A DNA stretch of 47,010 nucleotides, from positions 1 to 47,010 of the IMG/VR virus record IMGVR_UViG_3300014838_000032; one strand, 5' to 3'. Positions 36,521 to 45,828 of this stretch are shown in pieces. How positions within the stretch are numbered: the first letter of the stretch is position 1; each line of letters starts with the position of its first letter. Both the position numbers and the translations under genes were made by a program. The stretch is from a virus. The notes below the pieces were generated by a model. That model was given only the letters and a program-made list of their open reading frames with translations. It was not told the origin of the DNA and did not search any database.

Positions 36521-36961
36521 ATGGTCGGCGTTAATTCACAGCGGGTTATTCTGCCGGCAGGATTTTCGCGAATCGTTACCCCCGGTCGCGGGCGCCAACT
36601 GCTTGAATGGCCAGCAAAGAATTCGATCGAAAAACTCGACTTCGGTATCGATTATTCGATACGGCTTGCTGTGCCACCGGCGGCGGCGGGCGACACGATC
36701 GTGACTTCGACGTGGGATCAGATCGAACCTCCGGATGAAGGTTTGGTGATAGGTAACAAGGCAATAAATAATCCGTTTGTTTCCGTCTGGTTGTCGGTCG
36801 GAGCAATCGGATCAGTGTATGCTCTGATGAACAATGCGACGACGGCGCAGGGCCGTATCTTCGTGGAAATCGTTTACCTGCGGATACGAGGCGAAGAAGA
36901 TCCTGACCTTGATTTTTCGGATGCAGAAAATTCGCAGTACATACCGCTGATCGGCGGCTGA
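36521..36961 (+). CDS. Phage fibre-type Ig-like structural protein
   Basis: 146 aa. IEKLDFGIDYSIRLAV, then AAGDTIVTSTWDQIEPPDEG, then FVSVWLSVGAIGSVYALMNN and TTAQGRIFVEIVYLRI follow the pattern of small phage proteins with a DYSxWLxxGDTIxSSxW signature, linked to fibres or baseplates. Ends acidic. Confidence 0.6.
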   Translation: MVGVNSQRVILPAGFSRIVTPGRGRQLLEWPAKNSIEKLDFGIDYSIRLAVPPAAAGDTIVTSTWDQIEPPDEGLVIGNKAINNPFVSVWLSVGAIGSVYALMNNATTAQGRIFVEIVYLRIRGEEDPDLDFSDAENSQYIPLIGG

Positions 36962-36986
36962 CACTTTCCTTTGGGGAATTCGAGCG

Positions 36987-39900
36987 ATGAAAAAAGCTCT
37001 CTTGGCATTGGCGATCTGGTCGCTGTCGCTCGTTGGCCTTTCCCCAGCTCTGGCTCAACAGGCCACGTTCCCTAATTATTCGTTCCTCGACGCCTACAAG
37101 ATCCCGCGCCAACTGCATGGGTTCAATTGCTCGAACAGCGTCATATGCGCGGCTAACGTCATTCAGGATCAGACTGGCAACCCGATGGGTGTGTCGGCCA
37201 ATCCGATCTTTGTCTCGCCCGGCGCGGGAGCTACGTTTGCAGTCACCGGCAGCATCACATGCTCGAATTGCAGCGGCACTGGCGTCTCGGCCACCTTCGC
37301 AAGCCCGATCGGAAATTTCGGCACGCCGGGCGGCTTCAAGGATGTGTCGGGTAATTTTCAGCCGCAGCTCGGCGACGTCACCAATGGAGAATGGGTAAGC
37401 ATCAAGGCTTCGGTCACCCTTCCTGTCTCGGTTGCGGGCACGCCGAATGTCAATTGCGTCAGCGGTTGCAACGGATCGAATGCGTCGGTTGCGCTCACCT
37501 CGATCGCGGTGCCGGCCTCTGCCACCTATCTCGGCGCCAGCGTCGGCGGCGTCCTGACGGGATTGGTCGCGACCGCCAATGGCCTCATGGTCGACGGATC
37601 TGCGGTAACGCAACCGGTCAGCGGCACTGTCAGTCTCGGCGGCACGCTCCCGGCATTTGCGGCCACCCCGACATTCAATTGCGGCACGGGCTGCGGCGCG
37701 GCTCCGAATGCGTCCGTTGGAGCGGTGGCCACGCTGGCGCCGGGCTCGGCCACCTACGTCGGTATGTTGCAGGGCGGCAATCTTGTTCCGCTCACCGGTA
37801 CCGGCGGCAACCTGAATATCCAGTGCTCGAACTGCTCGGGTTCGGGCGTGAGCACGGCGGATGGTGCGCTGTTCGCGGCCGGCGCTTCGCTGTTCGCTGG
37901 CGCGGGCGGTTTCTATCAGACGACGGTGACGGCAAATCCCCTGACGGCTGGCGATCAGGGCATGGTGCAGTTGACGGAATTCCGCGCTGTCATGATGAAC
38001 CTGCGCAACGCGGCGGGAGCGGAAGTCGGCGTATCGGCGGCCCCGCTTCAGGTCTCTCTCGCCAATACCGGTTCGAACGGCTCGGCGCTGCTTGTTACCG
38101 GCGCTGGCGGCACATTCCCGGCCGCGCAGTCTGGCGCTTGGTCGATTGGGCTCGCTGCGGGCACCAACGCGATCGGCTCGATCACCAATACCGGGTTTGG
38201 CATCACGGGCACGCTGCCTGCGTTTGCTGCGACGCCAACCGTCAATCTGGGGACCATCGCGGGGGTCGCGACACAGACCACGCTGGCGGCGATCCAGACG
38301 GCGCTGGGCACGCCGTTCCAAGCCGGTGGCAGCATCGCCAATACGGCCTTTGGCATCTTGGGGACGCTCCCTGCCTTCGCGGCAACGCCTACGGTCAACC
38401 TTGGCACCTTGGGGGGAGCCGGCACGGCGGCCAATCAGGCGACTATCATAGCAGCGCTTGGAACGCCATTTCAGGCCGGCGGTTCGATCGGCAACAGCTC
38501 GTTCGCTGTGACGCAGGCCACGGCGGCGGCCCTCAATGCGACCGTCGTCGGAACGGGTACCTTTGGCGTCCAGCTCACCGGCGCCACGAACAACATCAAC
38601 AACATCACAGGAACTATCAGCCTTCCCACGGGCGCGGCCACGGCCACCTTGCAAACCAGCGGCGCGGCAAAAACCCAGATCGTCGACGGCTCCGGGAACG
38701 TCATAGCCTCGACCACGAATGCCCTGAATGTCGCTTGTATCTCTGGATGCACCGGCGGCGGCGGCGGCGGGGAGGCGGTCTTTGGTCCCACGGCAGTGGG
38801 CGTTGCGAACGCCAATCCCCCGGTCGTGTTCGGCGGTACAGTCACGGGCGCGGCTGGTCAGAACGTCGTCGGGGCGGCAATCAAGCTCGGGAGCACGCCG
38901 CCGTTGGCTACCGACACGGCGATCGTCGTATCGATCTCGCCGAATAGCGTCAATCCAAACGGCCAAGTCACGATGGCCAATAGCGTCTCGGTTGCGATCG
39001 CCAGCAACCAGAGCGCCATTCCAGTCACGCAATCTGGCACGTGGAGCGATCGGATCGTCGGCAATGCCGGCGCGCTGCTCGATTTCGCTGGCCAGAACGC
39101 GACGGGCACATTCAGCTCAGTTCTAGTCGGTGGCCAGTTCAACACGACGCCGGCCACGATCACGTCCGGGAACTTCTCGCCGTTCCAGATGGATGCCGCG
39201 GGCAACCTGCTAGTCAACGTCAAGGTGGGCGGTGGGGGCGGTGCTGTCACGATGGTGTCCGGTGCGGTGGCGAGCGGCGCCTATGCGTCGGGCTCGATCG
39301 CTTCGGGCGCCTATGCGTCGGGCGCGTTCGCGTCCGGTGCGTTCGCAGCGGGCTCGCTCGCCAACGGCGCCAACGTCGTCGAGGGAACGATCACCTCGGC
39401 GCATACCTGCTCGGTTGCAGGGAATACCATCATCGGCTGTCTCGGCCAGCTTGACGACGATATCAAGGGGCCGATCCCGCAGGTTACGGGTCCGCTCAAT
39501 GCGGCGACGGCGGCGTCGACCAGCGCGCTCACGGTCGGCGGTCAGTATCTTTCGGCGCAGCCGACAATGACGAACACGCAACAGGCTGCGCTGCTATTCA
39601 GTTCGCGCGGTGAATTGCTGGTTGCGGCGGGTGTCTCCGGTCTTGCCGTGACGCTGACGTCGACCACGATCACAGGCACGGTTGCAGCCACGCAATCGGG
39701 CACGTGGACGGCTGGTCTCACGCAAGGCGGCTCGGCCTTGTCAGCGACCAACGGCATCTTCTCCAACCTCCTGCAAGGCAACGCGGTCCTGAGTGCCACG
39801 AACGGTCTCTTTGCCAACCTGATGGTCGGCAACGCCGCGGTGGCCACCGGTACCGGAGCGCAGGGAGCCACAGTTCCTCGAGTCACCGTTGCCACCGATA

Positions 39901-40355
39901 CCGCGACGCTGGCGGGCTCGGCGCCCAGCGTTGTGGTGCAGACCAACAATGCCCAGACGGCTGGAACGGCTACGGCAACCGGCCAAGGTCAGACCGGAAC
40001 TGGCGTGGGGCGCCAGACTTTGTCGCAGGACAGCCTGTCTGCGCCGATCAGCATCTCGACGGCGACTACAACCCAGATCGTCGCGCTGTCGGGCTCGACG
40101 TCGATCTATGTCACGTCGGAAGATTTCATGGCCGCGGGTGTGGACACGTTCCAATGGATTTACGGAACTGGAACGGCTTGCGCTACAGGGCAGGGCACAC
40201 TTAGCGGGGCATATTCTCTGAGCACGTCCAATCCGGGTCTTACGAAAGGCGGCGGTGTGGGGACGATCTTGAAGGTGCCGTCAGGAAACGCGCTGTGCGC
40301 CATTACAACGGCAGCGGTGGCTGTCGCCGGTTCGATCAGCTACATGCAATTCTGA
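36987..40355 (+). CDS. Large exported repeat protein, fibre or adhesin-like
   Basis: 1122 aa. Residues 1-24 form a classical Sec signal peptide (KKALLALAIWSLSLVGLSPALA, cleavage before QQ). The body is Ala/Gly/Thr/Ser/Val-rich with repeats: GTLPAFAATPTVNLGT at least four times, paired with QTALGTPFQAGGSI, and VTQSGTW/ATQSGTW. CxxC-like pairs recur (CSNCSGTG, CVSGCNG, CGTGCGA, CISGCTG). A short pentapeptide array lies at residues about 762-796. The C-terminal 100 residues look like a separate domain. Similar repeats occur in phage fibres, but a signal peptide is unusual there. Confidence 0.7.
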   Translation: MKKALLALAIWSLSLVGLSPALAQQATFPNYSFLDAYKIPRQLHGFNCSNSVICAANVIQDQTGNPMGVSANPIFVSPGAGATFAVTGSITCSNCSGTGVSATFASPIGNFGTPGGFKDVSGNFQPQLGDVTNGEWVSIKASVTLPVSVAGTPNVNCVSGCNGSNASVALTSIAVPASATYLGASVGGVLTGLVATANGLMVDGSAVTQPVSGTVSLGGTLPAFAATPTFNCGTGCGAAPNASVGAVATLAPGSATYVGMLQGGNLVPLTGTGGNLNIQCSNCSGSGVSTADGALFAAGASLFAGAGGFYQTTVTANPLTAGDQGMVQLTEFRAVMMNLRNAAGAEVGVSAAPLQVSLANTGSNGSALLVTGAGGTFPAAQSGAWSIGLAAGTNAIGSITNTGFGITGTLPAFAATPTVNLGTIAGVATQTTLAAIQTALGTPFQAGGSIANTAFGILGTLPAFAATPTVNLGTLGGAGTAANQATIIAALGTPFQAGGSIGNSSFAVTQATAAALNATVVGTGTFGVQLTGATNNINNITGTISLPTGAATATLQTSGAAKTQIVDGSGNVIASTTNALNVACISGCTGGGGGGEAVFGPTAVGVANANPPVVFGGTVTGAAGQNVVGAAIKLGSTPPLATDTAIVVSISPNSVNPNGQVTMANSVSVAIASNQSAIPVTQSGTWSDRIVGNAGALLDFAGQNATGTFSSVLVGGQFNTTPATITSGNFSPFQMDAAGNLLVNVKVGGGGGAVTMVSGAVASGAYASGSIASGAYASGAFASGAFAAGSLANGANVVEGTITSAHTCSVAGNTIIGCLGQLDDDIKGPIPQVTGPLNAATAASTSALTVGGQYLSAQPTMTNTQQAALLFSSRGELLVAAGVSGLAVTLTSTTITGTVAATQSGTWTAGLTQGGSALSATNGIFSNLLQGNAVLSATNGLFANLMVGNAAVATGTGAQGATVPRVTVATDTATLAGSAPSVVVQTNNAQTAGTATATGQGQTGTGVGRQTLSQDSLSAPISISTATTTQIVALSGSTSIYVTSEDFMAAGVDTFQWIYGTGTACATGQGTLSGAYSLSTSNPGLTKGGGVGTILKVPSGNALCAITTAAVAVAGSISYMQF
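39270..39374 (+). repeat. Seven 15-bp units encoding ASGAY-type pentapeptides
   Basis: Within the large exported protein, seven tandem codon blocks spell ASGAY, ASGSI, ASGAY, ASGAF, ASGAF, AAGSL, ANGAN. Units differ at synonymous sites and at the fifth residue. Such arrays can gain or lose units by slippage. Confidence 0.8.
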
Positions 40356-40366
40356 GGAGTGGATAC

Positions 40367-40552
40367 GTGAAGAAGCGCATTATCATTCTCGTTCTCATCG
40401 CGATCGCGTCGTGCTCGGTTCGCGGCGATCAGTCGCGCGCGGCAAGCATCATGCTGCTCGGCGCCGGCAGTGGTGGCGGGAACTCGTGCTCGAACGATCT
40501 GGATTTTTCGCAAGCCTGCAACAGTCAATATTTCTCTCTCATCTTCCGGTAA
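40367..40552 (+). CDS. Small predicted lipoprotein or exported protein
   Basis: 61 aa from GTG 40367, after GAGGAGTGGATAC. The start KKRIIILVLIAIASCSVRG has a lipobox-like IASC at the end of the hydrophobic stretch, so Cys16 could be lipidated. The rest is GAGSGGGNSCSNDLDFSQAC and NSQYFSLIF, a Cys-containing tail I have seen at the ends of exported or fibre proteins of alphaproteobacterial phages. Confidence 0.55.
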   Translation: MKKRIIILVLIAIASCSVRGDQSRAASIMLLGAGSGGGNSCSNDLDFSQACNSQYFSLIFR

Positions 40553-40564
40553 GGAGCGATCACT

Positions 40565-41209
40565 ATGATCAAGCGTCTCGCAGCACCACTAACAGCAGTC
40601 GTGCTTTGGCTGATCGCGTTCGCCGCGCCAGCGCTGGCGGCGTGCACCAATCCGATCTCGATCAACAACAACGTGCCGTCCTCGGTCGGTATGAGCACGC
40701 AAACCGGAGATGACGGAAACTGCGCGCCGAATGCAGGGCCGCACAAATGGTATCTCGGCTCGTCGAACAATGGTCTTTACTCGGCGCTGCTGACGCTGGA
40801 ATCGATAGAATTGAACGCGCTAGCCAATGGTGCGGTTGCCGTCAGTTCGGTTGGTGGCACCTCTGGACTGTTCAACAATTCAAACACAGGCGGCGCACAA
40901 CTCGGTGAAATCTTCTTCACCTCTGGCGCCACCGCGACGTGCACGGCGGGCGGCAACATCTCGATCTGGTTTCTTCAAACCGGAGACGGAACAACGTTCG
41001 AGACTGCCACAGCAGCGCAAATGGTCCGCTCTCCAGATGCTATAATTTTTCTTCCCACTGCTGCGATCAGCACCAACACCTATAAAGCGCCGGGGCCGAT
41101 TAACGTTCCTGCACTTCAGTTCAAGGTGATGACCCAAAATAACTGTGGCGCTGCGCTGGGCGGGACCGGAAATTTGATAAAGTTAGCTCCGATTGCAGGA
41201 CAAAACTAA
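40565..41209 (+). CDS. Exported hypothetical protein
   Basis: 214 aa, ATG after AAGGAGCGATCACT. Sec signal peptide (IKRLAAPLTAVVLWLIAFAA, cleaved after PALA). The mature part is beta-rich with paired Cys (ACTNPISINNN, DDGNCAPNAG, ATCTAGGNISIWFLQTGDGT) and resembles small virion or surface beta-sandwich proteins. One base separates it from the next gene. Confidence 0.65.
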   Translation: MIKRLAAPLTAVVLWLIAFAAPALAACTNPISINNNVPSSVGMSTQTGDDGNCAPNAGPHKWYLGSSNNGLYSALLTLESIELNALANGAVAVSSVGGTSGLFNNSNTGGAQLGEIFFTSGATATCTAGGNISIWFLQTGDGTTFETATAAQMVRSPDAIIFLPTAAISTNTYKAPGPINVPALQFKVMTQNNCGAALGGTGNLIKLAPIAGQN

Positions 41210-42010
41210 ATGCTGTCGCGCCGTCGTCTTATCCAAGTTGCTGCCCCAGCCCTCCTGTTGCCGTCGCGCAAACTGTTTGCAGCTCAAAGGCCGCCGTTTG
41301 CGTTTCCGGCTGGGGTGGCTCCGGGGATGAATCAGAGTCATCCTGTTTCTGGACAGCCGTGGATATCGGCGGTGGCCAATTTAGGCGGGAATTTCACAAA
41401 CCTTCTAGGTGGCAAACCGGGAACGATCATTGGTGCTCCGACTGGATTTCTAGACCCGGTGATCGGTCCAAGCGTCAAGTTCAACGGCGCCAGCACGGAT
41501 CAGATCGAGTTTTCCGGTTTCTCGGCAAGGAATCCGATCGGTGGTTTTACGTATGGTTGCATTTTCGTCATGGACAGCATCCCAACAGTCACGGCTGCTC
41601 TCCACAGCACGGCAAATGCAAATACGAGCAACTCTTTGCTTGTAAGTACTGCTCCTGTTTTATTTCCGGAAACCGCCGGAGCGTTTCCGACTGCTGGCTA
41701 TGCGCTTGCGGTTGGGGTGCCTTACTTTGCGGCCTTCAGTAACTATGCCAACGGTGCAAATTCAATTGACGGAATCATTCGCAATCTGGCGACGGGAAAA
41801 GTAGTGGCCACACAGGCTGCATTGGCCAGCGTCGGAGCCTCGGCAGGTGACGGCACCTTCAACATAGGCAACCACACTGCGGCAGTGGCAGCGTTTCCGG
41901 GTCACATCGCTGCGTATATGTATAGTTTTAATTTTGGCAACATGCTGTCGTTCAACACTCTGTTGAAGTGGTCCGAAAATCCGTGGGCATACTGGTATCC
42001 AGGAACTTAA
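41210..42010 (+). CDS. LamG/concanavalin-like protein with a Tat-type signal
   Basis: 266 aa. The start LSRRRLIQVAAPALLLPSRK contains SRRRLIQ, close to the twin-arginine consensus SRRxFLK, followed by a hydrophobic region and FA-AQ. The mature part fits a jelly-roll carbohydrate-binding fold of the LamG type: GPSVKFNGASTDQIEFSGFS, then YGCIFVMDSIP, then AYMYSFNFGN, ending WSENPWAYWYPGT. The ending is typical of these domains in phage-linked proteins. Tat export would mean folding before export. Confidence 0.65.
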   Translation: MLSRRRLIQVAAPALLLPSRKLFAAQRPPFAFPAGVAPGMNQSHPVSGQPWISAVANLGGNFTNLLGGKPGTIIGAPTGFLDPVIGPSVKFNGASTDQIEFSGFSARNPIGGFTYGCIFVMDSIPTVTAALHSTANANTSNSLLVSTAPVLFPETAGAFPTAGYALAVGVPYFAAFSNYANGANSIDGIIRNLATGKVVATQAALASVGASAGDGTFNIGNHTAAVAAFPGHIAAYMYSFNFGNMLSFNTLLKWSENPWAYWYPGT

Positions 42011-42016
42011 TAAAAA

Positions 42017-45000
42017 ATGTTCAAAAGATTTTTATCAGCTCTGGCTGGTGTGGTAGTCGCACTGGCGACGACGACTTCCTTTGCGATGCCGGTCAATCCG
42101 CAGCGCAATAATCTTCTGGCCTACTCGATTCAGATCCAGCATCTAATCATTGAGCAGAAGGCTTCGTTGTCGGGAGCCGTTAAATTTTTCGGCCAAGGTG
42201 AGTCTCGCTTTCTGCCGGTCGGCTATCGTCATGGTTCAGCGCCCTTATCGCCACCCGCCGGCATTTCCCAAGTAATGCTCAGTGTCGGCGCGGATCTTAC
42301 GCCGATCACTTACACAAATGCCCTGAGGGGAAACCAAGCAACAAACAACAATACTTCCATCGACGTCGATGGTAGCCAATATCCGATTACGACGCTGACG
42401 CAGCAGATTGGTTCGCAGACTAATGGTCTGTGGTTAAACTCAACCTATACGCTGTCGTGCGCCGCGACACGTCCGTTCATGTCGATAGTTTTCGGCAATA
42501 CGACCACGCCGACATTTGTGGTGTCGTCTTTCACGGGTGGAATGACGCTCAGCGGTTCCGGCACACCGGGCACGTTCACCAGCAGCAACCAGAATTTCAA
42601 GTGCAACGGCAGCACGGCTGGCACGGCAGTGTTTCAATGCACGTCGCAGTGCTTCGGTCTCTCCATTCTTTATCCGACGGGTTATGCTTTTGCGCCGGGC
42701 AGCGGCGAGTGGATACTTTGTCGGAGCACCAATAACGGCGGCGCGCCGAACGATGATTGCTCCCAATACGCGCTTGCGATGTCAACCAGCGGGGCTTCCG
42801 GCTCGTTCTTCGTTCCTGAATTTGTAGCAGCCATAAAGGGAGCTGGCTTCGGCTGGCTCCGAAATATGGGATCAAGCGCTTCCGACACTACCAAGATGAC
42901 GACGTTTGGTTATCGTGCTCAGATCACCGACCTCCATCTCACATTCACCAGCCGTAATGTGCCGAGCGCTCGTTCCGGAGGAGCGGGCAATACTACGCCG
43001 ACGTGTCCGCTCACGGCTGGCTCGTCAGGACAGGCGCCATATATTTTTACCTGCGCGCCTTCTGACGACATGAACAACAGCGCCAACGACCAGAGCCTAG
43101 GGGCATGGGCTGATGGCGACACCGTGATGGGAAATCCCGGCACAGGACCGACGCCGGGATGGACTCTAGTCAACGCGGTCGGAGACAGCACGACCAACTG
43201 CGGCGGCGGTCCGTGCGTTTCGGCGTCGATCGCGCACAGCCAGATGACGACGGCCAGCATTTCTGGTACGACGATGACCGTCAGCGCCTTCAACAGCTAC
43301 GGGGGCGGCAGCGCCTCCGTACTGCTCGGAGACACGGTCTTTTCTATCTCCGGAACGTCGGTTGCGGCCAACACCACGATTGTCGGAAACTCCACGACCA
43401 ATTCATCTGCTTGTGCGCCTGCTTGCACGGGGGCCGGTGGCACAGGAACTTATGCTGTCAGCGTTTCGCAGACTGTTGCGGCGCAGGCGCTTTACGCGGG
43501 CAACGTGTCCGCCGCCATTGTCGGAAATGTGCTCTATGTCAATGGATTGACGAGCGGCACCACCGAGGCTGGTGGCGTCCAGACAATAACTAACATCTCA
43601 AGTGATGGCTACCACGTCACCTTCAACACAGCGTTTGTCCATGCCTGTTCCGGTTGCCTAGGCTACATAAGTCCATTTGCAATCGTTGTTTCCACGAAGG
43701 CCGGCGGCGCTCAAGCGTTCATCTTGAACTGCGAAGGACAGGGCTACAACGACAACTGTGGTGGAATAAATTCCAACCAGCTCGGCACCGGCTACTCCAC
43801 GTTTGCTTACGATGCCATTTTAGGCGGGGTCATCGAACAGGGCGGCGGCGTCTCGCCGGGCATGGCGCCGTATGAGTATTTCATCAATCTTGCCAATCAG
43901 ACCGACGCGAACTTCTGGCTGAATCTTCCGATAACGGCCACCAACACTTACAAGACCAGAACGGCCTCCCTTATTCTTAGTTTGATGAAAGCGCCGCTCA
44001 AGGTGCTTACTGAAGATGGCAATGAGGTCTGGAATCCGGCGTATCAACCATGGCGGCTGGCGATCCAGCGTGAGAACTGGCTCAATATAACCAACGGCTC
44101 TCCGCTCGATTATACGCACTACATGGCGGTGCTGGCTTCGGACACAGCGCTTGCATTTTCGTCCGTATTTAGTGGCTCAAATCGCTCTCGTTACGAAGCC
44201 GCCATGATGGGGCAATTCTGCTGCGCCCTTTCTTCCAGCGATTATATCTTGGCTCTGGGCGGGTCACTTCTAAGCACAGCAACGAACGCTCCACTTTGCG
44301 TACATTTTGGCGGAACGTTTACCAGCGGGTGTTCAGTAGCAGGACGAAATGTTTATCCTAACCGCCCCATCGACGACATCAACACGATCGGAGGTGCGCC
44401 ATATGTTGGCGGCAACAACATCACGAACGGGTCGGACGTCGGAGGCTCTGGATTCGGGCTAGCATCAGCTTGGTTTTTCCAACCTGTCGTGAACGACTGG
44501 ATCAACGGCAGCGAAGCCGCCGCCATATCGCTCATCGACCAAGACCTGAGGGGGACTTATCCGCGCAGAGCACCCCAAGCACTTACTTGCAGCGGCACCA
44601 CGTTCACGACGGGGACAGGCGCATCGTCATACGAGCCGGGAGGGAATGGCAACTTCTTCCTGTTCACATCGCCCGGTGGAACGCTTCCAAGTGGTTTAGC
44701 AGGAAACCAAGTCTATACGACGGACACCATCACCGGCACAGCCAGCTTCACGGGGACTGGCAGCGGAACCAACCTCACCGTAACCGGCGTCACGGGCACC
44801 ATTGCGATAGGTGCTGCGGTTGCTGGCACAGGCGTTCCGTCCACCATCACCACCACGATCGTCAGCCAGACCTCGGGCACGACCGGTGGGGCCGGTCTCT
44901 ACGTCACAAGTGCAGCCACAACATCCGCGGGGGCGGCGCTGACCACTTCGCCGTGGAACTTCACCATGAAAGGGTTCACTGCCGGAATCCAAAACGGCAG

Positions 45001-45814
45001 CGATGTAAATTGCGGCACGCCCGGCACCGGTACGTTGTCGCTAAACTCTCTGATATACACATCGACGCCATTTACTTTTACGCAAGGCAACAATTCCACG
45101 GTCCAGACTAATCTTCAGCTCTGGCAAACTCTTGCCTGTAGCTACAGCAGCTCCACTCAACAGAGTTGCGGGACGGCAGCCAATCCTCGACCTTCTGGGA
45201 TGGGTCCGGTTTTGATGCGGTGGTACGAAGGCGACATTGAAGTTAATCCTTATGCGGCAGCTACCTTCGCTGCGGCGGTGCCTCCGATCCAGATCGGCAC
45301 TACGGTTGGAATTACCGGGTCGACTCACACAAACACCGTCGTCGACAGTCTCTCGACTGCTCTTGGCTATTACACAGGGATGACGGTTGCCGCGGGCGAT
45401 ATTTCGGGGCTGACGGTTTCGTCGATCAACAGCGGATGCCCTACAACATGCACCGGCAACTATGTGATTCTATCTGGCAATGCCACGGGAACGAACGCGG
45501 GAGAAGGCATCACGTTCTCTGATCCGTCGAGTACAGGAGCGGCCAACGCTTTCAATGACGCAGTTTTTACCGGGTATAAGAATGATCCGTCATTCGCCGT
45601 GACATGGGAGTATTACTACAAGGGATTCATGGGGACCGACATCAATCAAGTCACCTTTGGTTTGATGCCTAATTCGGGGTCTCCTTCGTCTTTGAATTTT
45701 CTTCTCTCGCAACAATGGGGGTTTAGTTCGTGTACTAGTCTGTTCTGCAACCCGCTCACTTCGCCGTTCTGGCAAAATTATAATGGCACGTCGAGTTTCA
45801 ACAGCGGTCACTGA
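42017..45814 (+). CDS. Very large exported protein with a glycoside-hydrolase-like core and inserted beta domains
   Basis: 1265 aa. Signal peptide at residues 1-23 (FKRFLSALAGVVVALATTTS, cleaved after SFA). Residues about 600-780 resemble a TIM-barrel hydrolase of the kind with LTEDGNEVWNPAYQPWRL (compare EYSNEVWN in known alphaproteobacterial proteins), with upstream NLPITATNTYKTRTASLILS. At least two Thr/Gly-rich beta modules interrupt it: near 405-475 (ISGTTMTVSAFNSYGGGSAS) and near 900-975 (GTGSGTNLTVTGVTGTIAIG). A related segment lies near 1095-1160. Cys is frequent. It could degrade host capsule or polysaccharide; the enzymatic call is tentative. Confidence 0.65.
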   Translation: MFKRFLSALAGVVVALATTTSFAMPVNPQRNNLLAYSIQIQHLIIEQKASLSGAVKFFGQGESRFLPVGYRHGSAPLSPPAGISQVMLSVGADLTPITYTNALRGNQATNNNTSIDVDGSQYPITTLTQQIGSQTNGLWLNSTYTLSCAATRPFMSIVFGNTTTPTFVVSSFTGGMTLSGSGTPGTFTSSNQNFKCNGSTAGTAVFQCTSQCFGLSILYPTGYAFAPGSGEWILCRSTNNGGAPNDDCSQYALAMSTSGASGSFFVPEFVAAIKGAGFGWLRNMGSSASDTTKMTTFGYRAQITDLHLTFTSRNVPSARSGGAGNTTPTCPLTAGSSGQAPYIFTCAPSDDMNNSANDQSLGAWADGDTVMGNPGTGPTPGWTLVNAVGDSTTNCGGGPCVSASIAHSQMTTASISGTTMTVSAFNSYGGGSASVLLGDTVFSISGTSVAANTTIVGNSTTNSSACAPACTGAGGTGTYAVSVSQTVAAQALYAGNVSAAIVGNVLYVNGLTSGTTEAGGVQTITNISSDGYHVTFNTAFVHACSGCLGYISPFAIVVSTKAGGAQAFILNCEGQGYNDNCGGINSNQLGTGYSTFAYDAILGGVIEQGGGVSPGMAPYEYFINLANQTDANFWLNLPITATNTYKTRTASLILSLMKAPLKVLTEDGNEVWNPAYQPWRLAIQRENWLNITNGSPLDYTHYMAVLASDTALAFSSVFSGSNRSRYEAAMMGQFCCALSSSDYILALGGSLLSTATNAPLCVHFGGTFTSGCSVAGRNVYPNRPIDDINTIGGAPYVGGNNITNGSDVGGSGFGLASAWFFQPVVNDWINGSEAAAISLIDQDLRGTYPRRAPQALTCSGTTFTTGTGASSYEPGGNGNFFLFTSPGGTLPSGLAGNQVYTTDTITGTASFTGTGSGTNLTVTGVTGTIAIGAAVAGTGVPSTITTTIVSQTSGTTGGAGLYVTSAATTSAGAALTTSPWNFTMKGFTAGIQNGSDVNCGTPGTGTLSLNSLIYTSTPFTFTQGNNSTVQTNLQLWQTLACSYSSSTQQSCGTAANPRPSGMGPVLMRWYEGDIEVNPYAAATFAAAVPPIQIGTTVGITGSTHTNTVVDSLSTALGYYTGMTVAAGDISGLTVSSINSGCPTTCTGNYVILSGNATGTNAGEGITFSDPSSTGAANAFNDAVFTGYKNDPSFAVTWEYYYKGFMGTDINQVTFGLMPNSGSPSSLNFLLSQQWGFSSCTSLFCNPLTSPFWQNYNGTSSFNSGH

Positions 45815-45828
45815 TGGAAGCGAGATAA

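Noticed and set aside
37391-38947. Plus-strand open frame of 518 codons inside the same gene
   Set aside because: Gly/Arg/His/Trp-rich frame-shifted reading of the repeats, without start signal or domain pattern.
36576-39032. Minus-strand open frame of 818 codons opposite the large exported protein
   Set aside because: The plus strand holds a convincing gene with signal peptide and repeats. The antisense frame is Arg/Asp-rich, a common mirror of high-GC Ala/Thr/Gly coding DNA, and has no start signal.
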